This document shows, piece after piece, positions 7,301 to 11,634 of a stretch of DNA of 11,634 nt (the first letter of the stretch is position 1; every line of letters starts with the position of its first letter). The DNA is from Desulfobacterales bacterium (GTDB taxonomy: Bacteria > Desulfobacterota > Desulfobacteria > Desulfobacterales > 4be13). The position numbers were made by a program, and so were the translations under genes. Location of the stretch: contig JAOZLU010000033.1 in assembly GCA_029934695.1 (NCBI GenBank), forward strand, positions 1 through 11,634, read 5' to 3'. Under the pieces are notes generated by a model. That model saw only the letters and a program-made list of their open reading frames with translations, did not search any database and was not told the DNA's origin.

Positions 7301-10300
7301 GCCGTGGATATTGATTTTGTCCTGGACAAAGGCCCTGTGGTCAGGGGCATCGTCTATGTCGAAGATACTTCCCAAGTCCCTGCTCCTGCGGGGGTATGGG
7401 TAAATATATGGTCTGACAGCACCCGGACCGGCGGTGATGTGCAGACCGACGGACAGGGCAGGTATGAGATTGCCGGACTGGATGAGGATGCCGCGGATTA
7501 TATCATTTCCGTGCGACATGCCGGGTATATGCCGGCTTTTTACAGTCACGAGGCAACTGTTTATCAATGGAAAGATGCCGCGGGTCTGGCAACTTCGGAC
7601 GCTGATCGGAACCTTGTTCTCAAAGCCGGGTTCAGCATAAGAGGGAAGGTGACTTATATTGACGAACCTGTGGCCGACATTCGTGTGGAAGCCAAGTCCG
7701 AGGAGGGAGGCGGCAGTGCAAAGACCTCCGAGGTTTTGGAAACCTCGGAGGTCTTGGGAAAGGAGGTCTCAGGAGAATTCAATTATGCCATGAGCGGGCT
7801 TCCGCCCGGAACATACAGTGTGAGTATCCGCCCTGAAAACTTTCTGGATGAAACGAAAACCGTACAGATTGAGAATCAGGATGTCAGACTCGACTTTGCC
7901 CTTGCGGAAGAGCCGGATCGCAGCATTTCCGGCACGATCACCGGACTTGAGGCGGGAAAATCCGTGCAGATCAGAGCCTGGTCCCAGTCCAGGGCGATCT
8001 CAAAGTCCATTCGTCTGGAGGGAACAGGCGACGATGCGGTTTATACCTTCACAGATCTGAAGCCTGCCGCCGATTATGTGGCGGAACTCGTGTCAGAGGA
8101 TTATCCCTATCAAGTGTTTGACGGCAGATACAGGCTTGAAAACGCTGATTTTGTGGATATCTCGGACACTGATGCGTCAGATGTTGATTTTGTCCTGAGT
8201 TCGGATGCCGCGACTATTTCCGGGGAGGTCATTTTCCCGGGCGACGCGTCACCCGGAGAGACTGTGCGGGTGAATATCTTTTCCCGGGTGACAGGTTCGG
8301 GGGGAATCGCTGATATTGAACTGACAGACTCCCAGATTGTCTCTTATGTAGTGACCGGCCTGATTCGGGCAGCGGATTATGTTGTTTCTGTGCAGTCCGA
8401 GAAATATATGGATCATTATTATGACGGCTCGGAAAATGGCTCGGAAAATGAGAGAGACGCACAGATCATCGATACCACGGCTTCCGAGGAGACCATTGTC
8501 AATTTACGGCTTATCAGGGGGGCGACGATCTCCGGCAGGGTTGCAGACAGCAACGGCGATCCTGCGGCGGAAGTCAGTGTGGAAGCCTGGTCCCGCAGCA
8601 CCGGTTTCTACGGATCCTCCGTAACTGCGGAGGATGGAACATACATCATTGAAGGACTCGGGCCGGCTCCTGATTACAAAGTGGAAGCCCGGGAGCAGGA
8701 CATCGGCTCATTTTTCCACAACAGTGAGAAAACGGTCAGAGACCGGTCCCTGGCCGAATCTGTCAGCACTGCTGACGGGGATCCCGAGGATATTGACATC
8801 ATGCTGACCGAGATTGAAAGCATCAGCGGAAAGGTCACGGATATGGAAGGGTATCCCCTTCCCCTGATGTGGGTGGATGCCTGGTCAGAGCTGCACCAGT
8901 CGGGAAACGGCGTATTTACAGACGAAGACGGAAGATACGAGGTCAGCGGACTTCCCAAAAGCAGGGATTACATGGTTTCCGCACGGCCGGACTGGTTTAC
9001 CGTGCCTCAGGAAAAGACCGATATTTCCAGCAACAGTGTTGAGGTGAATTTTGTGCTGAATCCCCGGGAGGGATATACACTGACAGGCACAGTCATAAGC
9101 AGCACCGGCGTTTCCATCCCGAATGTCAGTGTCGAAGCATGGTCAGCGTCTCTGAATATCCGGGGAGATATATGGTCGGTGACGGACAGAACCGGAAACT
9201 ATCAGTTGGACGGCCTCCCGAAAGCGGATGATTATATGCTCATCGTATCGCCGCCGAAGGATTCATCTTATGCGTCTTTCAATGAAAAAGAGATTTCTGT
9301 GCCTCTGGACGGTGATGCCCACAATATCGTATTGTCACGGGGTCTGAATGTCAGCGGAACGGTGATGGCAAAAGCTGACGGATCGCCAATCACGGACGCT
9401 CAGGTCATTGTCATTTCAAGTGAGAACAATTTCTGGAAGGAAACGGTGACAGACAGGTACGGCAGATACAATATCGGCAATATGTCTGATATTTCAGATT
9501 ATGAAATAACCGTCATGTCAGACAGCCACCTGGGACAGACAAAAACAGAACAGTCTCCCGGAAGCGGGACTGATTTTGCTCTTGACAGGAGTGGCGACAT
9601 CAGCGGTGAGGTAAAAGACAAAAGCACCGGCGAAGTCCGTGCAGGTGCCCGCGTGGAAGCCTATTCGGAATCCATGCAGGGTATGTCCGAGTTTGCCGGA
9701 GTCGCGATAACGGACGGGGATGGCAGATATGTCATAAAAGGACTGAAGCCCACAGATCAGAGGGGCAATCCCCTGAGCGACTATGTGATCACCGTGTATG
9801 CGAAAGGGTATCCGCCCCTGTCAAAAGGTGCGAGGAGAGTGGGGGATGAACTGAATTTCGCTCTCACCCGGGGAAAGGAAAATGAGCTCTCAGGCACTGT
9901 CATGGGCTTTGAGGGCGAACTGCTTGATGAGATTGAATTTATTGGGGAAATTTTTGAACGGGGCGGCGATTATATTTCCTTTGTGAAGGTTGACAGTGAC
10001 GGAACTTTCAAATTTACCGGCCTGGACTCGGAGAAACTGTATCAGGTGATGTTCACGGCATACAGGGGAGACACGCCCGAACTCATCCAGTGGGCTGCTG
10101 AAGGCCCGTCTGATGAGTATGACATCGGTATTGAGAGCATTGATGATCCGTATCAGACCCCTGCCAATGCAAGGGCCTATAAAACAGACACGACAGTGCA
10201 TTTCAGATTCAGCTATACCCTGAAAAGAAAACGTGGCAGAAGTGTCCGAGGTCCCGGCCCAGTCACAAATATTGATTCGCCCACGCATATATTTACAAAG

Positions 10301-11634
10301 CGGAGCCTGGCAGAAACGGAAATTTCAACGCCCAGCCACAATTCTGCCGTATCCGCCAATCCTTATATAACAGTGGAATGGCAGCCTTTTGATGAGGAAT
10401 ATGATGACGGATACTATTATGAATTCAACCAGATTTCCGATCACAGGATCACGAAACGCAACGCGCCCGATATGCTTCCTCTGAAGATGAGGGAGACCAC
10501 CAGCGCGGAACTGTCGGGAGACGATGTTTTTTATTATTTTCATGTTGCCGCTGTGGATAACAGGGGAAGGATCGGTCCGACATCGAACCGGGAATTCCGT
10601 ATTGACACAGTTCCGCCGGCCAACGGAAGCGTGATATCGCCTGAGACCACATCAAATTCCGTTATCGCCCTGGTCCTGGGTGCGACCGGTGTCAAGGAGA
10701 TGTACCTCAGTAATGCCAACTATGGGCAAGGCGGCGAGTGGGAAACCCGGGTCAAGGAAAAACAGTGGCGCCTGACCCAAGGCGACGGCCCCAAAAAAGT
10801 ATATGTCCAGTTCAGAGACGAGGCCGGAAATGTGGCGAATTATCTCGTTGAGACAGAGATGGTGACCGAGCCGGATCTCGCGATGGCTGATCAGAGCTTC
10901 TCCGTGGATGAGGACAGCCCCGACGGAACTGTCGTCGGCACGGTCACGGCAACAAATCCGGATGGTGCCTTGGATTATGTCATAACAGAGGGGAATGCGG
11001 ATGATGTCTTCGCCATTGACAGCGGGAGCGGAGAGATCACGGTCAGTGACGGCAGTCTGCTGGATTATGAGACAACTGGCATCTATACGCTCACTGTTGA
11101 GGCGTCTGACGGCATGAACACAGTCACCGCCACTGTCACGGTCAATATCAGCGATGTAGATGAGGACAGGCCACCCGTGGCCGAGGATCAGACCTTCTCG
11201 GTGAATGAGAACAGTCCGGACGGAATTTCCGTGGGCACGGTAACGGCGACTGATCCGAATTCAGACCCGCTGACCTACAGCATCACAGCAGGCAATATAA
11301 ATGATGTGTTTGTCATTGACAGCGAGACCGGGAATATCACAGTCAGTGACGGCAGCCAACTGGATTATGAGACAACGGCAAGTTATACGCTTACGGTTCA
11401 TGTATCGGACGGTACGGATACCGTCACAGTCACGGTCACGGTGAATATTGACGACGTGAATGAGGAGATTCCCAATGAGCCGCCTGTGGCCGGGGATCAG
11501 ACCTTTTCCGTGGATGAGAACAGCCCTGCCGGCATTTCTGCCGGGGTGGTGACAGCAATAGACAGAGATGCGGATATCCTGACTTACAGCATCACCGCGG
11601 GTGATACAGATGATGCGTTTGCCATTGACAGCGA
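1229..11634 (+). CDS. Giant secreted multi-domain adhesin-like protein (cohesin-like, cadherin, PKD and carboxypeptidase-regulatory-like modules), 3' end not in window
   Basis: One uninterrupted frame gives 3,468 complete codons and is still open at the right edge. Residue order: 1-45 signal peptide; 49-164 cohesin-like; 177-272 cadherin-like; 273-1349 seven tandem units; 1350-1622 three PKD-type domains; 1624-2967 fourteen carboxypeptidase-regulatory-like (CarboxypepD_reg type) modules; 2968-3216 fibronectin-III/Ig-like segment; 3220 to the edge, cadherin repeats. The protein is rich in D, E, T, S and G and has a single visible cysteine (6158-6160), as expected of a long extracellular calcium-binding protein. 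No catalytic domain, dockerin, membrane anchor or type I secretion repeat is seen in this part. The likely role, from architecture only, is cell-surface adhesion, filament sheath or matrix building, or carbohydrate or protein binding. The leader implies Sec export, and the outer-membrane step is unknown. The gene is probably transcribed alone, since a 495-base repeat region precedes it. Two in-frame palindrome insertions interrupt domains at 5601 and 7722. Confidence 0.92.
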   Translation, partial: MINYNSNLWNIFKSWFSWQYVIKHILSVIFILFLFVTAGAGQVFGEEEIRVNTPFDLTMPLVMNQGATIEGIDIFITGYDATVLELTDVTLTGGTLEGANYTLQSKIVDSTITIMIYAGENPIAGPGNIAFISFDIKGEDQGTTLSFTKFEADEAPDSGGFEINETITRSLKILINHPPVADEDILELETGEDNEISDTLPASDPDEDELTYSIVTEPEKGTVEITDEGTGEFTYTPNENENGTDTFTFMVSDGLSDSEPAEITVTINPVNDAPALDDTQSPELAGIIGDNVSSHGNSVAEIVIDNSVTDADVAEGEAVPEAIAVTAVDNTDGTWQYSMDDGAAWTDLSDTSGGVADLSAQALLLDQTDRIRFVPSDIYWDGTATFTFRAWDKTAGAPGETADTGEAGDASAFSLTADTASIRVTPANHAPELDESQSPALSEIIGNDADNSGNSVAEIVVDGSVTDEDADEENPATEAIAVTAVDNINGIWQYSLDDGETWTDFSETTDTAADISAQARLLDETHKIRFVPKDIYWDGTATVTFRAWDKTGGDAGETADATEGGETSAFSSAMDTASIEIRSANHAPELNADESPMLSEITGDDIENGGNSVAEIVVDGSVTDADTPDGEAAAEAIAVTGTDNTNGSWQYSVDNGENWTAFFTQKTDGENPEETDGAVLLDETHRIRFVPTELYWEGTATFTFRAWDKTAGTAGETAYPGEGGSASAFSSSEDTAAIEVIPANHAPELDAEQSPRLSIMWTDQPETDGSSISEIVINGSVTDEDAEEDDPVPEAIAVTGVDNTDGTWQYSADDGETWTDLSDETGAAADFSDAAILLNEADRIRFVPNEEWIGTATFTFRAWDKTTGTAGETADPGEGGGLSAFSAETDEASIEVRPVNHAPELDNTKSPPSLPQINENEFENQGSSVGEFITDGFITDVDETSLMESIAVMTVDNTNGAWQYSANNGINWTTFSEEAGNVDISAEARLLAESHKIRFVPAENWFGTAKFVFRAWDKSRGRAGETADASEGGGYSAFSSATDYVSIRVKPLNRSPELDTELSPELSEIKKNNFDSSGNTVAEILPDGFVTDANNESPPEAVAVTAVDNTGGVWQYSTDNGAIWTNFSDITGSPADISAEARLLDADHRIRFVPENDWDGTATFTFRAWDKSSGTPGSTSDASGGGDLSPFSSATDTAEITVQAEPNHAPVLDVSHSPALSRISVDEFGNSGNSVAEIVTDGSVTDADADSPAESIAVTAADNTNGVWQYSSDNGGWEAFPDIVSRFFLLDETRQIRFVPNEGWSGKATFTFRAWDKSSGISGGTVDAGASGGNSAFSSETDDAAISVSNDPIADAGEDQTVFEGKTVTLDGSASSGVIATYKWTQTDGIPVTLSDVTAVQPFFAAPQVEAGDIALSFSLTLRGVDLSDGSGVPESSDTVTVTVSDVPAPVASFNAAKTSEVSETSEVSAVSGNVPLDITFTDTSQGEITEWQWNFGDGFQGLEQNPAHTYSLSGTYTVSLTVKGPGGEDTEVRNDYVTANLVPVSADFTADPTEGPAPLKVVFTSELQGEITEQVWDFGDGKTSSLSEHVYETVGQYTVSLTVTGPGGSVTETKENHINVIGRSISGQVRILLGETEQGLEGCWVEAWTGEMFRGGATTDSNGNYEIADIPSARNILLSASPPEGTSDYFNQFYNRKETRNQADLVSTADENLLGIDFVLERKPLEGIRGRIHDDENGIPGIEVNVFSESVASGMNVLTDENGEYIATGLKSADDYRISVWSEEFSTEFYYAVPEDEEPGEQSPTYSVFSAFLSTLATPEYPPLSNIDIIVNANQGGDIEGYVYLDDGENTPVRGVGVNAWSDELDSGNGGVTDETGHYKIWGLQKVNAGEAETKGYLVEIRSAKYPYQAYNRTDQKENATRVGTGAADIDFYLKTGYGISGRVTDPAGNPVSGAEIVAWSVSASAEKQGTATSDDTGAYLISDLPIGDDYIAAVYPSDYPIQYYRLTLDENAATLIDMTGGDAVDIDFVLDKGPVVRGIVYVEDTSQVPAPAGVWVNIWSDSTRTGGDVQTDGQGRYEIAGLDEDAADYIISVRHAGYMPAFYSHEATVYQWKDAAGLATSDADRNLVLKAGFSIRGKVTYIDEPVADIRVEAKSEEGGGSAKTSEVLETSEVLGKEVSGEFNYAMSGLPPGTYSVSIRPENFLDETKTVQIENQDVRLDFALAEEPDRSISGTITGLEAGKSVQIRAWSQSRAISKSIRLEGTGDDAVYTFTDLKPAADYVAELVSEDYPYQVFDGRYRLENADFVDISDTDASDVDFVLSSDAATISGEVIFPGDASPGETVRVNIFSRVTGSGGIADIELTDSQIVSYVVTGLIRAADYVVSVQSEKYMDHYYDGSENGSENERDAQIIDTTASEETIVNLRLIRGATISGRVADSNGDPAAEVSVEAWSRSTGFYGSSVTAEDGTYIIEGLGPAPDYKVEAREQDIGSFFHNSEKTVRDRSLAESVSTADGDPEDIDIMLTEIESISGKVTDMEGYPLPLMWVDAWSELHQSGNGVFTDEDGRYEVSGLPKSRDYMVSARPDWFTVPQEKTDISSNSVEVNFVLNPREGYTLTGTVISSTGVSIPNVSVEAWSASLNIRGDIWSVTDRTGNYQLDGLPKADDYMLIVSPPKDSSYASFNEKEISVPLDGDAHNIVLSRGLNVSGTVMAKADGSPITDAQVIVISSENNFWKETVTDRYGRYNIGNMSDISDYEITVMSDSHLGQTKTEQSPGSGTDFALDRSGDISGEVKDKSTGEVRAGARVEAYSESMQGMSEFAGVAITDGDGRYVIKGLKPTDQRGNPLSDYVITVYAKGYPPLSKGARRVGDELNFALTRGKENELSGTVMGFEGELLDEIEFIGEIFERGGDYISFVKVDSDGTFKFTGLDSEKLYQVMFTAYRGDTPELIQWAAEGPSDEYDIGIESIDDPYQTPANARAYKTDTTVHFRFSYTLKRKRGRSVRGPGPVTNIDSPTHIFTKRSLAETEISTPSHNSAVSANPYITVEWQPFDEEYDDGYYYEFNQISDHRITKRNAPDMLPLKMRETTSAELSGDDVFYYFHVAAVDNRGRIGPTSNREFRIDTVPPANGSVISPETTSNSVIALVLGATGVKEMYLSNANYGQGGEWETRVKEKQWRLTQGDGPKKVYVQFRDEAGNVANYLVETEMVTEPDLAMADQSFSVDEDSPDGTVVGTVTATNPDGALDYVITEGNADDVFAIDSGSGEITVSDGSLLDYETTGIYTLTVEASDGMNTVTATVTVNISDVDEDRPPVAEDQTFSVNENSPDGISVGTVTATDPNSDPLTYSITAGNINDVFVIDSETGNITVSDGSQLDYETTASYTLTVHVSDGTDTVTVTVTVNIDDVNEEIPNEPPVAGDQTFSVDENSPAGISAGVVTAIDRDADILTYSITAGDTDDAFAIDS
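1373..1720 (+). other. Cohesin-like domain (residues about 49-164)
   Basis: This domain follows the cohesin pattern: an opening strand (I-R-V-N-T-P-F-D-L), then G-I-D-I-F-I-T-G-Y-D-A-T-V-L-E-L-T-D-V, matching the cohesin signature of an amphipathic strand, Y-D, and L-E-V. Near the end comes G-P-G-N-I-A-F-I-S-F-D-I-K-G, matching the G-x-(I/V)-A-x-I-x-F-x-(V/I)-K strand, followed by G-T-T-L-S-F-T-K-F-E-A-D. Length is close to the usual 120-140 residues. Cohesins bind dockerins, but many outside cellulosomes have unknown partners. A related carbohydrate-binding beta-sandwich is the main alternative. Confidence 0.6.
1757..2044 (+). other. Bacterial cadherin-like domain (residues 177-272)
   Basis: The module starts H-P-P-V-A-D-E-D and continues S-D-P-D-E-D-E-L-T-Y-S-I, G-x-V-x-I-x-x-x-x-G-E-F-T-Y-T-P and D-x-F-T-F-M-V-S-D-G, ending in I-T-V-T-I-N-P-V-N-D-A-P. 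This is the typical single module seen in bacterial giant surface proteins (PF17963 type, also called tandem-95 cadherin-like). The acidic D-P-D-E-D loop is a likely calcium site. It serves as the spacer between the cohesin-like head and the seven-unit array. Confidence 0.75.
2045..5275 (+). repeat. Seven tandem units of about 155 residues (WQYS / RFVP / FRAWDK type)
   Basis: Units start at 2045, 2516, 2987, 3464, 3932, 4391 and 4853, with spacings of 471, 471, 477, 468, 459 and 462 bases. The last, shortened unit ends near 5275. Each opens with (A/S)-P-x-L-(D/N) and an S-P pair, then G-(N/S)-(S/T)-(V/I)-x-E, T-D-x-D or similar acidic loop, V-D-N-T-x-G-x-W-Q-Y-S, W-T-x-F, L-L-x-E, I-R-F-V-P, G-T-A-x-F-x-F-R-A-W-D-K and (S/P)-A-F-S, and joins the next through N-H-A-P-E-L-D. 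I recognise this pattern from long bacterial and cyanobacterial surface proteins, where it also alternates with cadherin-like modules. I cannot assign a Pfam name with certainty. The D-x-D loops suggest calcium binding. Unit 7 lacks about ten residues before L-L-D-E. Confidence 0.85.
5087..5094 (+). repeat. T8 homopolymer inside the seventh tandem unit
   Basis: Eight consecutive T encode F-F and the first two bases of a Leu codon, at the point where the other units read A-R-L-L. Slippage by one base would frameshift the rest of the giant gene. The frame as given is intact through it. Confidence 0.6.
5276..5566 (+). other. PKD/K319L-like Ig domain (residues 1350-1446)
   Basis: It begins P-I-A-D-A-G-E-D-Q-T-V, continues E-G-K-T-V-T-L-D-G-S-A-S-S and Y-K-W-T-Q-T-D-G, has F-x-A-P-x-V, and ends D-T-V-T-V-T-V-S-D. 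These are the landmarks of the K319L/REJ-type PKD fold found in many bacterial surface proteins. It marks the switch from the seven-unit array to the classical PKD pair. Confidence 0.75.
5573..6094 (+). other. Two classical PKD domains (residues about 1449-1622)
   Basis: PKD 1 (5573-5851) has V-A-S-F, V-P-L-D-I-T-F-T-D-T-S, W-N-F-G-D-G, H-T-Y and G-T-Y-T-V-S-L-T-V. PKD 2 (5858-6094) has S-A-D-F-T-A-D-P, A-P-L-K-V-V-F-T-S, V-W-D-F-G-D-G-K, H-V-Y and G-Q-Y-T-V-S-L-T-V. PKD modules act as spacers or binding domains in secreted proteins. PKD 1 carries an extra stretch of about 13 residues, K-T-S-E-V-S-E-T-S-E-V and flanks, between its first and second strands. PKD 2 has instead the normal D-P-T-E-G-P-A-P, so the insertion is clear by comparison inside the same protein. 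Confidence 0.85.
5601..5633. repeat. In-frame palindromic insertion, copy 1
   Basis: Arms AGACCTCCGAGGTTT (5601-5615) and AAACCTCGGAGGTCT (5619-5633) are perfect reverse complements around a CGG loop. The 33 bases are a multiple of three and encode T-S-E-V-S-E-T-S-E-V within PKD 1. With the four bases before it, it matches copy 2 (7718-7754) at 36 of 37 positions. Confidence 0.9.
6158..6160 (+). other. Only cysteine codon noticed in the giant protein
   Basis: TGC in E-G-C-W-V-E-A-W of the first carboxypeptidase-regulatory-like module is the only cysteine I found in the translated frame. An unpaired cysteine could allow a disulfide between molecules or attachment, but it may simply be neutral. 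The near absence of cysteine fits an extracellular protein of an anaerobic or Gram-negative bacterium. Confidence 0.6.
7722..7754. repeat. In-frame palindromic insertion, copy 2
   Basis: The same 15-base arms as at 5601-5633 surround a TGG loop. The copy is in the same orientation and the same codon phase, encoding T-S-E-V-L-E-T-S-E-V. It lies in module 6 of the carboxypeptidase-regulatory-like array, in the loop after V-E-A-K-S-E-E, where other modules have a short variable loop. Confidence 0.9.
10131..10876 (+). other. Fibronectin-III-like and Ig-like segment with a basic patch (residues about 2968-3216)
   Basis: The segment begins with a less regular stretch containing the basic patch K-R-K-R-G-R-S-V-R (10223-10249). 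From about 10322 to 10618 a fibronectin-III-like module shows I-T-V-E-W-Q, Y-Y-Y-E-F-N, Y-Y-F-H-V-A-A-V-D-N-R-G-R-I-G and F-R-I-D-T-V-P-P. From 10619 to about 10864 an Ig-like module follows, with L-G-A-T-G-V-K-E-M-Y-L-S-N, W-R-L-T and V-Y-V-Q-F-R-D-E-A-G-N. This pairing resembles the ends of other large bacterial surface proteins, just before cadherin or dockerin modules. No function can be assigned. Confidence 0.6.
10886..11634 (+). repeat. Calcium-binding cadherin repeats, at least three, cut by the window edge
   Basis: Repeats start at about 10886, 11171 and 11480. The last two are exactly 309 bases (103 residues) apart by their P-P-V-A-(E/G)-D-Q openings. Each has D-Q-(S/T)-F-S-V-(D/N)-E-(D/N)-S-P, G-x-V-x-A-x-(N/D/R), Y-(S/V)-I-T-x-G, F-x-I-D-S, G-x-I-T-V-S-D-G-S, L-D-Y-E-T-T and Y-T-L-T-V, closing D-V-(D/N)-E. 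The E-x-S-P, L-D-Y-E and D-V-D-E motifs are the classical interdomain calcium ligands of cadherins. Nucleotide similarity between copies is high, suggesting recent tandem duplication that probably continues downstream. Confidence 0.88.

Larger units (their letters stand above)
6098..10130 (+). repeat. Array of fourteen carboxypeptidase-regulatory-like modules with V-x-A-W-S signature
   Basis: Modules start near 6098, 6407, 6740, 7043, 7334, 7631, 7919, 8210, 8522, 8816, 9074, 9344, 9593 and 9881, and are 83-111 residues long. Each opens with I-S-G-x-V (or R-G, E-G, T-G), has a central V-x-(A/V/I)-(W/F/Y)-S strand, then T-D-x-x-G-x-Y-x-I-x-G-L, a D-Y-x-(I/V)-x-V strand, and closes with D-F-V-L or D-F-A-L before the next opening. 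This is the CarboxypepD_reg/prealbumin-like beta-sandwich (PF13620 type). Module 6 is enlarged by a palindrome insertion and its signature reads V-E-A-K-S. Module 12 reads V-I-V-I-S, and module 14 is the most divergent. Such arrays usually form rigid stalks. I see no enzymatic residues. Confidence 0.85.

Overview
The window is about 11.6 kb of moderately GC-rich bacterial DNA. All real coding sequence is on the + strand. It holds the 3' end of one gene (1-733), a 495-base intergenic stretch filled with palindromic mosaic repeats (803-1158), and the first 3,468 complete codons of one giant surface-protein gene (1229 to the right edge). The giant gene is still open at base 11634. No RNA gene, CRISPR array, integrase or transposase is visible. 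The Sec-type leader, the multi-domain adhesin architecture, the AAA-ATPase-like/DUF1703 neighbour and the palindromic dispersed repeats together suggest a Gram-negative environmental bacterium. A large-genome Desulfobacterota relative (Desulfonema or multicellular magnetotactic type) is one candidate, but this is a low-confidence inference and no marker gene supports it.

Left end: the C-terminal 243 residues of a protein from the AAA-ATPase-like plus PD-(D/E)XK nuclease family, with the D...ExK active-site pattern present. Middle: five copies of a 27-28 base hairpin (A), two copies of a related hairpin (C) that has the same core in the opposite orientation, three copies of an unrelated small palindrome (B), and short GC-rich tandem repeats. 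This looks like a REP/BIME-type mosaic.

Giant gene: the reading frame is continuous from an ATG with a good Shine-Dalgarno site. The order of modules is: long aromatic signal peptide; cohesin-like domain; one bacterial cadherin-like domain; seven tandem units of about 155 residues (WQYS...RFVP...FRAWDK signature); one PKD/K319L-like domain and two classical PKD domains; fourteen carboxypeptidase-regulatory-like beta-sandwich modules, most carrying a V-x-A-W-S type signature; a fibronectin-III/Ig-like segment; then classical calcium-binding cadherin repeats that run off the window. I see only one cysteine in the whole reading frame. The architecture says secreted, calcium-dependent, adhesive or matrix-forming protein. 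The partner, the anchor and the C-terminal sorting signal lie outside the window.

The most unusual point is a 33-base perfect inverted repeat found twice inside the giant gene (5601-5633 and 7722-7754). Both copies are in the same orientation and reading phase, so both write the peptide KTSEV-x-ETSEV into a loop of two unrelated beta-sandwich domains. This looks like a mobile palindrome that inserts into protein-coding sequence without breaking the frame.
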